Shown one piece after another: positions 42,724-55,701 of a stretch of DNA of 64,000 nucleotides. This DNA is from Ryuthela nishihirai (taxonomy: Eukaryota; Arthropoda; Arachnida; Araneae; Heptathelidae), in the NCBI GenBank assembly GCA_038380435.1, contig JAWZYU010000024.1:52104613-52168612 (forward strand). The letters are read 5' to 3'. The position numbers and the translations under genes were made by a program. Every line of letters begins with the position of its first letter. Position 1 is the first letter of the stretch. The notes under the pieces were generated by a model. It made no database searches and had not been told where the DNA came from. It saw only the letters and a list, made by a program, of their open reading frames with translations.

Positions 42724-45700
42724 TTATTATATAAAGGGCGCGTCTGTGAGCTTTTTACTAACTTAGGAGCTGTTTTCCTTTCCACTGATCATTCCATTAC
42801 TATTTATAGGGTGTTATTTACTGACAGTTTTGGCGAAATATGTCACATGATAGATAATTGTGAATATGTTTGCATTATATTTAAGCAAAATTTTTAAACT
42901 TAATTTTTCGGAAAAAATTATATTTCACGATAAATACTATTGAATCTGATGGAAAGACCAAGAAAGAGTATCTCCCAAGTTTTTCTTTTTATTGGCACAA
43001 GGTTTCATTTGTACTGAAGCTTCCCTCATAATAAGCAAAACGAAAAGCGCATTGAATTTTATTTTTATAGTGAATAGAGAAAAGGAAACAACGATAAAGT
43101 ATCCAACCCCTATATAATTTTTTTTCCAATCCAAGTACTAAAAATAAACCCACACCCAAAGGAATAATTCTTTGTATCGTAACTTAAATTACTTTTTGTA
43201 ACTTCAAGCCTATCTTGCCAACTTTATGTCGTTACCAGAAGGTACGAGATGAAACAACTAAGCCAAATAATTTAGCAGCTCAGAGATCCCATCATCCATT
43301 TTTGAATGATTTTGCAGATTGTATTCCTATTATATGTTGTATTATAAATTCTGAAATTAAATTAAAATGTTCTATTATAAATATATATTATAAATTCTGT
43401 AATTATTGTGAAAAATTAAAACACGCGGGAAATATACTTTTATCCCCAATTGTAAAATGTTGGTCTAATAGTAACCCACTTCCCATCCCAAAAATTTTAC
43501 CGCTTATGCAAACAAGCTTGATGCTTCTCTCCTTCAGATTTCAAATCTAGACACGTGTTATGAAGTTCCACCCGTCCGCAAAAGCAACCATACATTGCGA
43601 CCATAATTTGCCGTTTTTCCATAAGAATTACCATTGTCCCCCTCCCCTTTACTTATTATAACATCACAGGCGACAAGTCTGAGAATACAAATCCGTTACC
43701 ATGACTCTTTGCCACTCCATTGCCAGATTGGTTTAGGTTATTCCATACCTTTGAATGTCAAACATTGCAGCTATGACACCAGATTATGAGAGTTGAAACA
43801 ATTAGCATATGTTAGAAAATGAAAGGATTTGTAGATAGAGAATCTTATTTCATAAAAATACCTATAGATGCTAGAATATCATTCATTTTTTTATTCTAGA
43901 TCACAAATATTTGATCACTTTAGGCGTCTTCCCCCCACACACACACACAGATACGTGCGCTATCAAACTATAAAATGATTTGTAATGCATGCAACTTCTT
44001 TTAAAAAGATCATCATTAGACGACAGTCCAGAACAGGTAAATAAACTAAAACCAAACAGAGAATGTCTAAAAACTATATGGTATTTGGTAAATACCTCCC
44101 TCTACCGACAAGATAAAATTCTGAGTGCACCTAATGATAGTGACTTACATATAAAAATATCGATAATGTTATGCTTTTAATGTAATACAGCATAACTCTA
44201 GAGTATTCAAAATTCAATATAGAATCACATACGGGTTCAAGTTACAATCTCCTAAACGAGATGAAAACCTACGGTAACTTTACGATATAGAGAATTTAAC
44301 AACGAAAATATCAACTGGTGATGAGGTAGTCAAGTTGTGCGAGAGGTTTGTTCTCTTGACAGCTTTTTAGAAACTGAGCTTACTTTGTAAATGACTGAAA
44401 CCAGACTTCTTAGCAAGTCTTTTCTGTTGCAATGTACGAATAAATGGGAGTCGAAATAAACTAAGGCATTATATTTCAATTAATTTATATATTTCAGTAC
44501 ATGCAGTTTCACTTTCATATATATACTTTGGTGTTCCTTAACATTTGAAATATATTTAAATCGTAATAAATTGCCATGGTTTCTCAGTCTTTCAGAATTC
44601 TCAACTGTTTTATAATACCGTATGGTATAATGATTTTGCTTTTTCAAGGTTACAACTGCACTTAAGCTAATTTATGAAACTTTAAATTCATTCCTATAAC
44701 ACGGATATATTACGATAGATTTATATATATTAGAGAAACTACATATGTTCATTCAAGCAATTTTTTTAAGAAATGTCACACCCGGTGAACTTAAAAAAAA
44801 AACACGCACCTTTTCGATTTTTTTCCTGTTATAAAAGGCTTTTTTTTTTTTGTTGCAGAAAGACTTGTCATTTTTGTGAAAAAAAAAAAACTATTATGGA
44901 AAGGAGTTTAAATCTGCCCTGCCCCACTTAGGAAAAATTCTATTCTTAAAAGAAAGCAGTTTATGAATTTATTTTATCGAAAACATTAATAAAAATTTAA
45001 AATCCCCACTTCCAACAATTCTGGTTATTCAAATTGAAACGTTGGTTACCAGTACACATACATACACCTTCTTTCCTAGCAACTTTTCATCAGAAAACAA
45101 AATCCTAAAATAATTTTCAGTTTTATAAGATAATATTAGGACTTACGTCATCAGGTGGTTTAACATAATCTGTCACTGTTTGTCGACTTTTTTCAACCTG
45201 ATCCGAAGCACATACGAATAAATAATTCTGCACGACAAACTTTTCACTGATTCACAGAAAATATAAATTCCTTTTACACGTATCATTAAATAGCTTCTAA
45301 TTTATATTCAGCAAGTATAATATACATCGCATAGCCATTTCAAGCATATTTTTTAATTGCAAAACAAATATGAACTGAAACTGTTATTATTCTAACACTT
45401 AATGCAGGCAGTAAACACTTGTTTTATTCCGATATTAATCAAAATTCTGATAAAGGCATAACGATATATCAGATTTAAGGAAGTCATTTATAAAATAAAT
45501 GAAAACCAAATGATTGATTAATCTTGTATAAATATTAATATTTTGAAAATATATTTTTAATATGATTTAAATGAAATGTGTACTGGAGAATAAAATTCTT
45601 TTGAACATAAGCAATTTAAGAAATGACATGCTATTTAGCACTGCTGCCAACTTAATTAAATGTTCTACATTAAAAAATTACAGTCATGTGTAAAGCTACT

Positions 45701-45969
45701 AACACTGTCAAAGGAATTTAGACCTCCATTTTAAATTTTTATGCTTTTAATATTAAGTTCATGCTACATGATCGAACTGTGTTTATTCCTATGTAGTTTG
45801 TTTGTCAGCTCATAGAGATTTCAGTGATTGCATTTAGTTGAATGGTTACGGTTTGTGAACCTCGAAACAAATGGCTGAAAATAAATTGTTATCAAATTGA
45901 ATTGACTTTTTACTCGTTTCCCAGTTAACAAAATACGTAAATTAAGGAGTCGGGGGGGGGGGGGGGAGA
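42724..45969. other. 3.2-kb AT-rich spacer, no gene recognised
   Basis: Long A/T tracts and a short CA microsatellite at about 43933-43948. The 111-codon frame at 43215-43550 has no recognisable domain. A G run of about 15 lies near 45952. Nothing supports a gene. Confidence 0.4.
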
Positions 45970-46165
45970 GCATTAGACACTAGAAATGCAAATCGTCTCT
46001 CAATCAACTGCTTACCACAGAGTTTATCAGTATAATGCACCGTACAGGTTTGTAAACAGGTAAGAGTGACATCAACAGAAAGACCACACAAAAAAACATC
46101 CATGCTCTACTCAAAGATCAAATAAAGGTCCCTTTGGTCAACAGTCAAGCACGCTTGCCTTGACC
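45970..46165 (-). mobile_element. diverged SINE2 variant, minus strand
   Basis: Reverse orientation: CAACTGCTTACCACAGAG, then CATCAACAGAAAGACC, CATCCATGCTCTACTC and AAAGGTCCCTTTGGTCAACA with GTCAAGCACGCTTGCC. The head matches the variant at 28816 rather than the main subfamily. Confidence 0.65.
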
Positions 46166-46234
46166 AGCTATGAGAAAGGGATGTTTAGAACATAAACAAG
46201 TATTTAGTGGGTGCCCTTCTCCTAACAAATTTTG

Positions 46235-46306
46235 ACGGCCGGTAGCTCAGTGGTCCAGAGCATCTGACATGTTATCAGGAGGTTGTGGGTTTGTATCCCA
46301 CCCGGC
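46235..46306 (+). tRNA. tRNA-like sequence (Thr-TGT-like), probable pseudogene
   Basis: GGCCGGTAGCTCAGTGGTCC (A box), an anticodon stem TCTGA/TCAGG around loop CATGTTA, then GTGGGTTTGTATCCCACCCG (degenerate B box). The acceptor stem pairs for five base pairs. The loop has A instead of the universal T at position 33, and the T-loop TTTGTAT departs from TTCGAAT. It is more likely a tRNA pseudogene or SINE head than a working tRNA. It lies just before a SINE1. Confidence 0.5.
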
Positions 46307-46317
46307 TCAAGACAATT

Positions 46318-46755
46318 CGGGGTGGGGTGGCTCAGTCGGTAGCACACCAGGCTCGTAATCTGTAGTTCCCAGGTTCGAATCCCAGCTGGGTCAGCATCGA
46401 GATTTATCTCCGCAAAATTCCCCGCCCTGCCCACGGTCAGTAGAGGACACTGATGGCTTGGAAAGGCAGCCGTCAGTCTAAAGAGACATTAAGCCATACC
46501 CTGTGCACGTTAAAGAACACACTGGATGGCCTTGGCGGGAAGGCTAACACGTCTCCCAACAGCTGTTCTAGTGGCCCCCTCCCCCAACTTTCTCTGAGCC
46601 TTTGGGGTCCATGTGACCTGGCCATTTAGCCCATGGTATGCAAAAAAGTGCCGTTCAGAGGTAAAACCCAACAACCAATTTTGAGCCCTAGGGGTCCTTG
46701 TGCCTGGTCATTTAGCCCATTGTGTGCAAAAAAGTACTACTCAGGGATAAACAAA
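46318..46755 (+). mobile_element. SINE1 followed by a second SINE1 3' end
   Basis: A full SINE1 (46318-46668) with an internal deletion that removes GTGGCCCCGTGTGCGGGAGA. A partial 3' segment follows (about 46682-46755: GGGGTCCTTGTGCCTGGTCA, GTGTGCAAAAAAGTAC, CAGGGATAAAC). Confidence 0.88.
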
Positions 46756-47204
46756 GAAAATTTTACAAGAGACTTTTATGGAGAAAAATTATATTTCATG
46801 GTCTTTGTATAGTTTTATTTTTCAGGCTTGGTGAAAATTAAATATAAATCCTTCAAGTTCATAAAGTCCGAAAGAATTATACAGCAGACTATTACAAACC
46901 ATCAAAGGCACCTAAAAAAGACACAAATTACCAGCTGAAAATACTTTTACATTTCTATTTTGTCATAAACGTGAAAAATATAATTCAGCTGAATTTGTTG
47001 TTCATTGCATCATGCTATACATACCGTAAATTTATCTTTATTAAAATTTTAAAAATTATGTAAATTCACTAACCAAATTATTAATAAATGTAGTACTCTT
47101 CAATCAGCCCACTTGCAACTGGGAGCCGATTGGAAATGTTCAGCGCATTGCACCATATAAATATACACGAAATGCGATGCCTTAATCAAGGATTTGAATC
47201 CAGT

Positions 47205-48170
47205 TACTTCTGAGCAGTACTTTTGTGTGCAGTGGGCAAAACAGTGAGATCACAAGGGCTCAGAATTAGCGTCAGATTCGAAATCTATAGTTCACAGTTC
47301 AAGTTTCATCTGGGAGAGAGTTGAGATTTTTCTCCATTAAACCCCCACCCTGCCCTCCATTATAAGGACACCAATGGGCTTTGTAAAGGCTGGTCAGTCC
47401 TATAGTTGGATTTTACCTCTCTTTTTTTTTGCACACAACGGGTTAAATGGCCAGGTGACAAGAACTACAAAGGCTCAAAGAAGATTGGGGAAGGGGATCC
47501 ACAGGAACAGCTGTTGAAGACAGATTGTAGTCTCCCGTCAAGGCCATCCAGAATGTTCTTTAATGTGCTCAGGGTATGGCTCTCCCACACACGATGCCAC
47601 GGATTAACATCCCATCTGACAGGTGGCTTTACCAAGCCAATTGGTATCCCCTACTGACTGTGGGCAGTGTTTTGTGGAGATAAATTTCAATGCTGACCCA
47701 GCTGGAACTCTAACCTGGCGACTAGATTACGAGCCTAGCACGCTACCGACAGCACTTAAACTTGAGGCCGTGTGCAGAACCATGCCGTGCGTTTGAAAGA
47801 AAACGCTGGTCAAGGCTTGCTAGATACCCTTGACGGGAGTATTCCATCTTACAGTCGTCAGCGCGCCAGGCTCGTAAACTGCAGCTTCCAGGTTAGAGTC
47901 CCAAGTCCCAGCTGGTCATCGTTGATTTATCTCCGCAAAACTCCCTACCCTCGGTGAATAAGGGACATCGAGGAGCTTAATTAAGGCCACCACGAGTCAT
48001 AAACGTATGGTACCGTTTGCGGGAGAGCCATAACCTGTATACGTTCATTTGACCTGGATGAGATATGTCTCCCAACAGCTATCCAGTGAGTTCCCACTCT
48101 TCTTCGAGCCTTTTTGACCTGGTCATTTCGCCCATTGTGCGCAAAAAATGCCACTCAGATGTAAAACAGC
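47205..48170. mobile_element. cluster of four diverged SINE1 copies in both orientations
   Basis: Minus-strand 3' end (about 47205-47265), plus-strand 5' part (47266-47400), minus-strand near-full copy (47405-47755) and plus-strand copy (about 47855-48168). All are much diverged, with head sequences such as GCGCGCCAGGCTCGTAAACT and tails AGATGTAAAACAGC. An apparent graveyard of old insertions. Confidence 0.8.
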
Positions 48171-49017
48171 TGTCCACGCCTTCCCCCAAACACTTCCGTT
48201 TTTTCCTCTCAATTCCACTAGTATTTTACCATATTTGATGATTGGTAATAAGATTTTCCAATTTGGTTTTACCAAATTTTTCAATTTTGCTAAAATACAT
48301 CTTTTTGTTTTCCACCACCTCCTTCATTAAAATTCTTTGGTTAGACTGATCCAGTTTAGAAATTTAACTTCCATATGGTTTCAGTCTATCGCAAGTTTTT
48401 AAATCTCATACAACGCCACCAAGAGGTTACGATTAATCGATACGACCCATGAGTATTGGCATTGTTTTTCAAAGTGGAGGGGGGGAGGATGGGTCGGCGG
48501 CGCCAAATCGTTTCAAGGTAGAAATATTTCGAGAGTTGTTCACTAACCAGCGTAGTTGACAAAAAAAAAAAATCACGCATATATCACAACGCAACTAAAG
48601 ATGCCCCAAAACAATAAAAAAGTATTATAGAAAATAAATGTAAAAAATTATTTTTCCTATTAATAAAATGATTTTTGTTTTCGAAACTACGCAAAGTTAA
48701 AGAAAAAAACCATTAATTTTTGGTACACCTGTATTATTTAACGCCGAGGCCCATGATCTGGATAGCTACGAAATCACAAGCACGTACTTTGGCGAGGCTA
48801 AATTTTTACATTTTCTGTTCGTTAAAAATGAAATTACTCGTGTGAGGAAGAAATACACAACTGCATAAATCTAATATTCTTTATTTTTACAGTATGCAAA
48901 CATAGAGAGCACAGTATTTATGTATAAACCGTGTTTAATACTAAAAAGGAAAGAAAGCCACTTGGTACAAAATACGTTATAGAAAAGCCGATAGTAAATG
49001 TACTGACTTAATGGAAT
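48171..49017. other. AT-rich spacer
   Basis: A purine-rich, GC-richer patch at 48474-48512 (GGAGGGGGGGAGGATGGGTC). No gene recognised. Confidence 0.4.
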
Positions 49018-49392
49018 CAGGGCTTCCCAATTGATTTTGACTGTTTACCCAAATTTCTGGAAGTTCATCGAATCACCTTTAACCAGAGAGAGTCTGCAGA
49101 ACGCATCGTCTCAATTGTGTGGCAGCCGTTTCTAGTTAAAAAGACATTAGAGATCGCTACCAAAGCTTACACAAGAGCAAACTCTTGTAGGAAGACATGT
49201 TAGAATGAGGATGAAAACTTTCTTTACAAACTGCATATATTTCCTAAGAAGGTTGTGATTTACCTAAGGTAATAACGCACCTTAGTGAAAACAAGCATTT
49301 AAATCATTACCTAGGTCATTTTGGATTCCGTACCAGGCCACCTAAGGCAGTGTGGTCGTAACTGGCCCATGGGCAGCAATTGGGAAGTCCTG
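49018..49392. mobile_element. hAT-like MITE (tentative)
   Basis: 16-bp terminal inverted repeats CAGGGCTTCCCAATTG and CAATTGGGAAGTCCTG (one mismatch) enclose 375 bp of non-coding sequence. CAGGG-type ends with a CCCAA motif suggest the hAT superfamily. No convincing 8-bp target duplication was seen, so the superfamily is tentative. Confidence 0.65.
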
Positions 49393-52300
49393 TTTTTATG
49401 CACACGAGATTGCAAAAGTTAAGCACCAAATATTTCTAAATTTTGAATATTACACATTTGAATAGTAATTTCATACTGAATGGAAACAAGTAAATTAAAT
49501 CGCCAATAACGAATACAATTTAAACAATTTGTTTTCCTACAAAATTGTTTATCTTAATTATTTAACTTTTAAAATGTCAACTTATATGTTTTCTGAAACA
49601 TTTCAGGCTATCGGTACTTCTACTCCAGAATATTATCACGCGAACACTCCACAAATAATTCCGCTGAGTTGGGCACCAATTTAACCCATTTAATCCTAAA
49701 TTACCGTATTTGACATATTAAAAAAGCTGAAGACCAAATAATAGTCTGGGCTCAAATTGCAGCTGAATACAAAATTGTTAATTGTAACCCGGAATACTAT
49801 TCTAACATTTACAGTAATTTAGCTAATCCCAAAATGGCTGGAGTATATTGCTCTTCTCTGGAGCGCAATAAATGTTTATTGCAAAAAAAAAATATTAATT
49901 GCAATTGAACATAGGAAAAGGTTTTTCAAAAATGATCTTTATAGGGAACAAAAAATTGTACCAGTTAGTTCCAATGCGAGTTTGCAGATACTGAAAGAGT
50001 TGACATTTTTCAGGAATTTTTCTATCTTTACGATTGTTCCTTAACTTTTTGCACTCCTGTGTACATCATAAATTGCAAGCCACTTTTTAAATTACTAATC
50101 ACAATTGTACTCAATGTAAAGCACCAGTTGTATATATCCTCTATCAGAAAAACTTTTGATTTAAAGTGAATATTGGGTAATTTATCAAATACCCTAAACC
50201 AGGGATCCCCAACCAGTTTGACCAGCAGGATACATCTGAAAAATAATCCTGGTTGCTAGACGCATAATTATTGACGAATTTATACAGCAATATTTAGAAC
50301 TTTTCATGACATGTATACAAATGTTTCACTGATTAATCCTTGGATTTATGGTTTTCATTAATTTATGCCTCAATTTAGATTTACAAAAAAATGAAAGCAA
50401 GAACAAATTTACTTTTCAAGAGAAAAAGTATCTACAAGCCCATCGTCGCAAATTTATTTCACTATTTGAATTTTAAATTGATAAGAATTTCAAAAACACA
50501 AAATTCCGAAAAATCATGTCAATTACGTCATTTAAAAGCTGTTTTCGGAATTTTAAATATCTGAGTGGCATTAAACTCAGAAACAGACATGCTTTTATAT
50601 GCAAAAGATGGGCTGTAGAGTTCAGGGACTCGATTAATGATATCTCTATATTAAAAAGTAGTTACATGGCAATTTTTTTTTTTTGTGAAATTTACTCCGA
50701 GCTGTATAAAAAGCCTTTTGCGGGCCCCATCTGTGGGAAGGGATGGCTGCTATAAACTATTACTTTCAATAACTAGTATGTATATAGGTACACAAATTTC
50801 AAAACATAAATATTTTAAACATTAACCTTTTTTTAAAACTTTGATAAAAAAAATACTTCATAGTAATCCATTGTCATTTCGAAAAAGATATATTTCTATT
50901 ATCTTTTAGAAGTTTTTTCTCGATTGCTACATCTTACAGGGAAAAAGGCAGTCAAACCAGTAGCCTACTTGCCACATAATTTTCAGTAGTTCGAAACGTG
51001 GAAGAATCGCCAAATCTTTTTCAATATTTCTACTTTATATAGTTGCCAGCTTAAAAATATCAGAATTTGTTGACTGATAACTGTAAGAATTAAACCAAAC
51101 CTTCATCCAAAATTACACTTTACATGTTTTCTTGAACCTGGGAACAATATTACCCCATTGTTATTCAAACTTCCACTAGCCAAAACGAAAAGTTTAAAAA
51201 CACGTTTTTTTAATGAGGCCGTGTTAATAATTAATTCTTAGTGGCAACGTGTTGGCAGTAATTTATCCGCAAGTTACGGTTTGGCCACCCCTGACACAGT
51301 AGCATTGAATTCCATCAATAAACCGTTACACATTTTAAGTTACTGCATTTTGCACGTACCACACTTTATCACTACCAATAAAAATGCACATTCGTTTATT
51401 TCAAAGCAATAAACTTTCGAATTTTTTTATAATTGAAATATTTATAAAACACTCGATTTTCATTGTTTACTAACAGTGGCGTACCCAGACACTTCCGTCG
51501 TTTTATCTTTTTGACATTTTAGACTGTCATTTGACGTACTTGAGTATCTGTCGGAGACTGCCTTGGGAAATATATTTAAACTTCAGGGGAGGGTGGATAA
51601 CGTTCCCCATTGGGTACTACACTGGTTACTATTAAAAAGAGCATAACGTATGAGTATTTAATATTTTCGCTAGTTCTTAATACTCTCCTTTCCAGAAATC
51701 GTTGTATACCTTCGCCATATGTGTCAGAACCACTCTTAGAAACACCGTGCATAAAAAAAGTATAAAAAACATGTGGTACGCGAATACAGTACATTTGGCA
51801 TATATCTTTTTTTAAACTTGAACATGATTTCTATAATACTCTAATACACGAAAGGCACCAATTTCATAACAGTTCACCTCTAAAACTGTATTTAGAAAAT
51901 ATTTTTAAAACACTGGCTTCAATGTATTGATGACAGCAATCGGTACAATGCATAATTCAGATAATAAAAGTGTCAAACAAGTTTTCGACACTATATGGCA
52001 CTTTTAACTTTACTTATTCGTAGAATCTCATTAACAATAAAATTCAAAAACTCGTCAATATAGTACATATTCAAAAGTGTGAAAAGGCAATGCAAAATAC
52101 AAATATGGCATACAGTTGATATTTCAGATTTGTGCATAAAATGTATTTGACCATATATTGGCTACTCATTTACATTTTTGTGAAAGCAACATCGTATCAT
52201 GGCAATAATGGTCGACCCCCAAGAACACAAAAATTGTCGCATATAGCACAACATAGTCAAGTCTTACAAGGGACTAGCATTCAAAGTTAAAAAAAACACA

Positions 52301-53070
52301 CGAAATGATAAGCTTTTTATTTTTATTTTTAGGGCAGCAGAACTCAATTAGTTGCTCATGAAATTTATGAGAACAGTTGCCTATATTCCTTATATTTTGT
52401 CGAAAGTCGAATGAAAATACGTAGTTTTTTCATGGGAAAGATGAATTGTGCTAAAATAATCACAACTTTTGTAAGCTATTAAAACTAGAGGGTATCAGTA
52501 ATCAGTATTTGCTGAGTGAGGTCTACAACATTTTAAATATCCACACATGTAGAAATGGAAATGAGTTATGTTGATGGCAAAAAAAATGTTTGCAAAAGAA
52601 AGCCATATGAAATTGCCTTGCCTCTACATTACGCAATTTCTCCTTTTTTTTTCTCATTCCTGTTGTGAAGAACTAAACGCAGCTAAATAACCAATTCAAT
52701 CCAATAAAAATATAGGGCCTACGTTAGCATAATTAAATTCATGCAAATGTAATCTGTTCTTTGTAAAGGATACAAAAACTTTATTTCCAAGAAAAGATGT
52801 TACTTTGCAAATACTAAATGAGTATTTTGAAGCAGTTAAACATGATTGAAATTTTATAAATTACAAATAACAATACAGAATATAACTCCTGAGAGACTGT
52901 TGTCAATGATTTTCTCATTTTATTGATAAAATTGTACAAAAATAGTTCAGTATCTAAGTAAAAATCTAGTTGAACTTTTTTCTAGTCTTGTTAACTATTC
53001 TACTTAAAATTCCAACTTTTTTTTTAGCATTCCGTAAAGTTGAGAATTCAATTTTTTTGCTTATATGCAG
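49393..53070. other. 3.7-kb AT-rich spacer with possible transposon ends
   Basis: CAGGGATCCCCAACCAG at about 50200 and GGTTTGGCCACCCCTG near 51278-51293 resemble hAT termini but do not pair convincingly. CAGTGGCGTACCCAGA near 51474 is another transposon-end-like sequence. No supported exon. Confidence 0.4.
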
Positions 53071-53241
53071 GAATCAAATTTCAAAGATTCTCATGAAATT
53101 AGAAAACTAAAAAATTCATCTAAGTTAGAACATTATCACAAATATGCATCAAAAGATTTCAAAAAGAAAATGAGTGCAGATAATTTCATGCCATACTTCC
53201 AGCAGAAAATACTGGAAGAAAATTGTCATGTCTTCATAAAG
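53071..53241 (+). CDS. candidate orphan exon (tentative)
   Basis: This 171-bp open stretch (57 codons, phase 0 at both ends) is bordered by an acceptor-like TTTTTTTGCTTATATGCAG and a donor-like AAG|GTATAA. It encodes a charged, Lys-rich peptide beginning ESNFKDSHEIRKLKNSSKLE and ending KILEENCHVFIK. Stops close the frame on both sides, outside the splice-like borders. No domain recognised. It is on the opposite strand to the LITAF gene. It may be part of an unknown gene or chance. Confidence 0.25.
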
Positions 53242-55598
53242 GTATAACCTTTAAAATTTCATCACGAAATAAACTTTGCAAATTTTTTAACTTTTATTAA
53301 ATTCTTAATCATATGAAACATAAAATTCTGAAAAGCTTTCAATTAAAATAATGATTATAAAAATACTTATGCACTACTCCATTTAACCTTATACAATAGT
53401 GAAGATCATGAAACATGGCAAACATAGTATATCAGACGTCAAATGTTAGTTTGGTTTTAACCTTTTAATGATTCAATACTAAAACCAAAAGATATAATCC
53501 ATATAAATAACATATTCCTGGAAAATTATAGTGTTAAAATTTTAAACAACTAAAACACTTGAACAAAAAATTAATTGTGCAGTTTGCATCATAAGACATA
53601 TACCCAATGCAACCGTTACATAAATATAATACTGTATCTTCTTTATGTGCATTTGGAACCTACTATAATAATTGCCACATTTCATCTTGCACCTCTATGT
53701 CTGCCCATTGATTAGACACCAGATTTTTTTCTAACATTTTTTAAAAGAAACTTTTTCTTACTATCTTGTAAACTGTGACTGCATGTTGAAATATTACTAA
53801 TTCTCACAATAAACATTCCCATCAACACTTGGATCGAAAAATAAGTACAATCTGAGCCTGCAGATTAACAATGCAAAAGATAGCAATTTTAATATCATAG
53901 ATATAAGCAGTCAAATCTAAGATCTACAGTAAAGTGAAAATATTACTTTATTTTTCTCACTAATAATTCACCAAGGCTACTCAAATTATAGTTTCAAAAA
54001 AACAAAGATTTTTGAGAAACAAAATTAATTTGGAAGCTCTGATACAAAATTCACAAAAGAAATTTCTTTTTGGATTTTCAGATCTTTCTATTTAAACTCA
54101 AAATTAAAATTAAAACCAATCATGCTAGCATTATTTTTTGCCCAACATAACAGAAATTCTACTTGTGAATGAGAAACTTGCATGCAAAAATGTGTATCAT
54201 GTACAACTTTGAGTACACATTATTATAATTATTGCAAAAAGAGCTGCAATAACTTTCAGAAATTAAGAAGTATTCTGACAGAGAATTCTAAGAATCTGAC
54301 AGATTCTATTTATGTAATTCTACAAATTTTATGGAATTCTAAGAATCTGATAGATTCTGACAATTGAGATTCTTTCAAGATATATTGAAGAAAATAATAG
54401 ACCATACACATTTTTAAAAGTTACATAGCAACAGATTCAATAAAAAAAATCTGTCATCACTTTTGCAACTTGATATATAAGTAGAATACAACTCAGCATC
54501 AGTGTCAAAATTCAGGCAGTGATCTCATTACTAAAAAAATTACTTTTATAGTTTATAAACACTAAAAATGTCATGGAGAGGTGAGGGGAGCCTTTCCAAA
54601 TTTTGTACTGGGACATAAACAGATAATTACCAAAAGTATTCAGAACATTCCTATATTATGTCAACTCTGAAGCTCTGAAATTTAAAAACTACTTACAGAA
54701 AGATATCACTAAATATATAACTAAAGATCTATTCTTCATTAAGCAAATCTAAGCCAAAGTTTATTTGCAGCATTATAGATATTATGAATTAAAGTACAAT
54801 GTTGCATCTGAAGAATTTGTGTTGAAAGTTTATTATTGACTGTTACAAGATATTTTCACTTTAAAAAGCAGTTTGAAAAATTTAGATTTCACATTTACTT
54901 TTTCAACAAGGTTTTTTAGACTTCAGTCAAATATTCCAGCCACAATATCTTCCTAACAATTAAAAAAAAAACACTGAAAAACAAAACAGATTTAATGCAG
55001 ATTGTTATTTCCAGTAATTATTTTTCTGTAAAAACCTTATTACAAAAAGTGAACAGGGCTTCAAGTTTTGCATTGATATAGAATGAAACTATTCCAACAC
55101 TTTTATAGTAGAGTATATGTTTTTTGCACACGAAATATTTTCCAATTTTGTCATACATTTTTTATTTCTACACAACTTAAATTTCCTTCCCCACCAGAGT
55201 TTGTTTATATAATTAATGGTAAATTAGATAATAGTATATATCTATCACATTTTGCAAAACAAGTTGTATATATTCCAATATACTATGTATAAAAAAAAAT
55301 TCCTTCCCACTAATGGGACAAACATCTGGAAAGGACTTTTAGAAAGCAGGAGGAAAACCATTGCCAAACGTCACCAGTTTCAAAATTGTATGAAAGCTTT
55401 ATGAAAAACTTTAAAACTGAATATTAAAGCAATTTAATACAATGTAATAAGACCTAAAATAGAGCACGTAAGTATAACATCAATGCACACTGTATATATA
55501 TAATCAACAGCTCCAGAAAAATGCTGTATTAAAAAGTAGGTGGATAGATTGTATCATCTCAAAAACTTGTAATTAGACCCTCAGTCATCAGCCGAATT
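53242..55598. other. AT-rich region, including probable 3' UTR of the LITAF gene
   Basis: Sequence just below 55599 is the 3' UTR on the minus strand. TTTATT at about 55161-55166 gives AATAAA on the minus strand about 430 bases after the stop. A second candidate lies near 54830. Further down, a 23-bp direct repeat (ATTCTAAGAATCTGACAGAT near 54286 and again 50 bp on) is itself partly palindromic. Confidence 0.4.
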
Positions 55599-55701
55599 TT
55601 ACATAGCCTTTTTCACACCCAGATGAGCTCCACAACCTGGACAGGTGTGGTATGTATCCTTGCATGAATCCATTACAAGAGGAATCCAAAAGCAGGGACA
55701 A
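55599..55701 (-). CDS. exon: LITAF-domain protein, C-terminal part and stop
   Basis: Last coding exon on the minus strand, with acceptor TTTTATCTTGTAG. The first T completes a Cys codon begun in the previous exon, then CPCFWIPLVMDSCKDTYHTC, PGCGAHLGVKKAM and TAA (55601-55599). This is the second half of a LITAF/SIMPLE zinc domain: a hydrophobic, Cys-rich membrane-embedded stretch, then H-x-CP-x-C-x4-G with the second zinc CxxC. Family members sit on the cytosolic face of late endosomes and lysosomes and act in trafficking and immune-related transcription responses. The split frame matches the 59978-60137 exon exactly. Confidence 0.93.

Noticed and set aside
43215..43550. 111-codon plus-strand frame
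   Set aside because: No recognisable domain or splice signals; likely chance in AT-rich sequence.
50200..51293. Single hAT element between CAGGGATCCCC and CCACCCCTG ends
   Set aside because: The two ends match poorly as inverted repeats and the flanking 8 bp differ. They are probably ends of different old elements.
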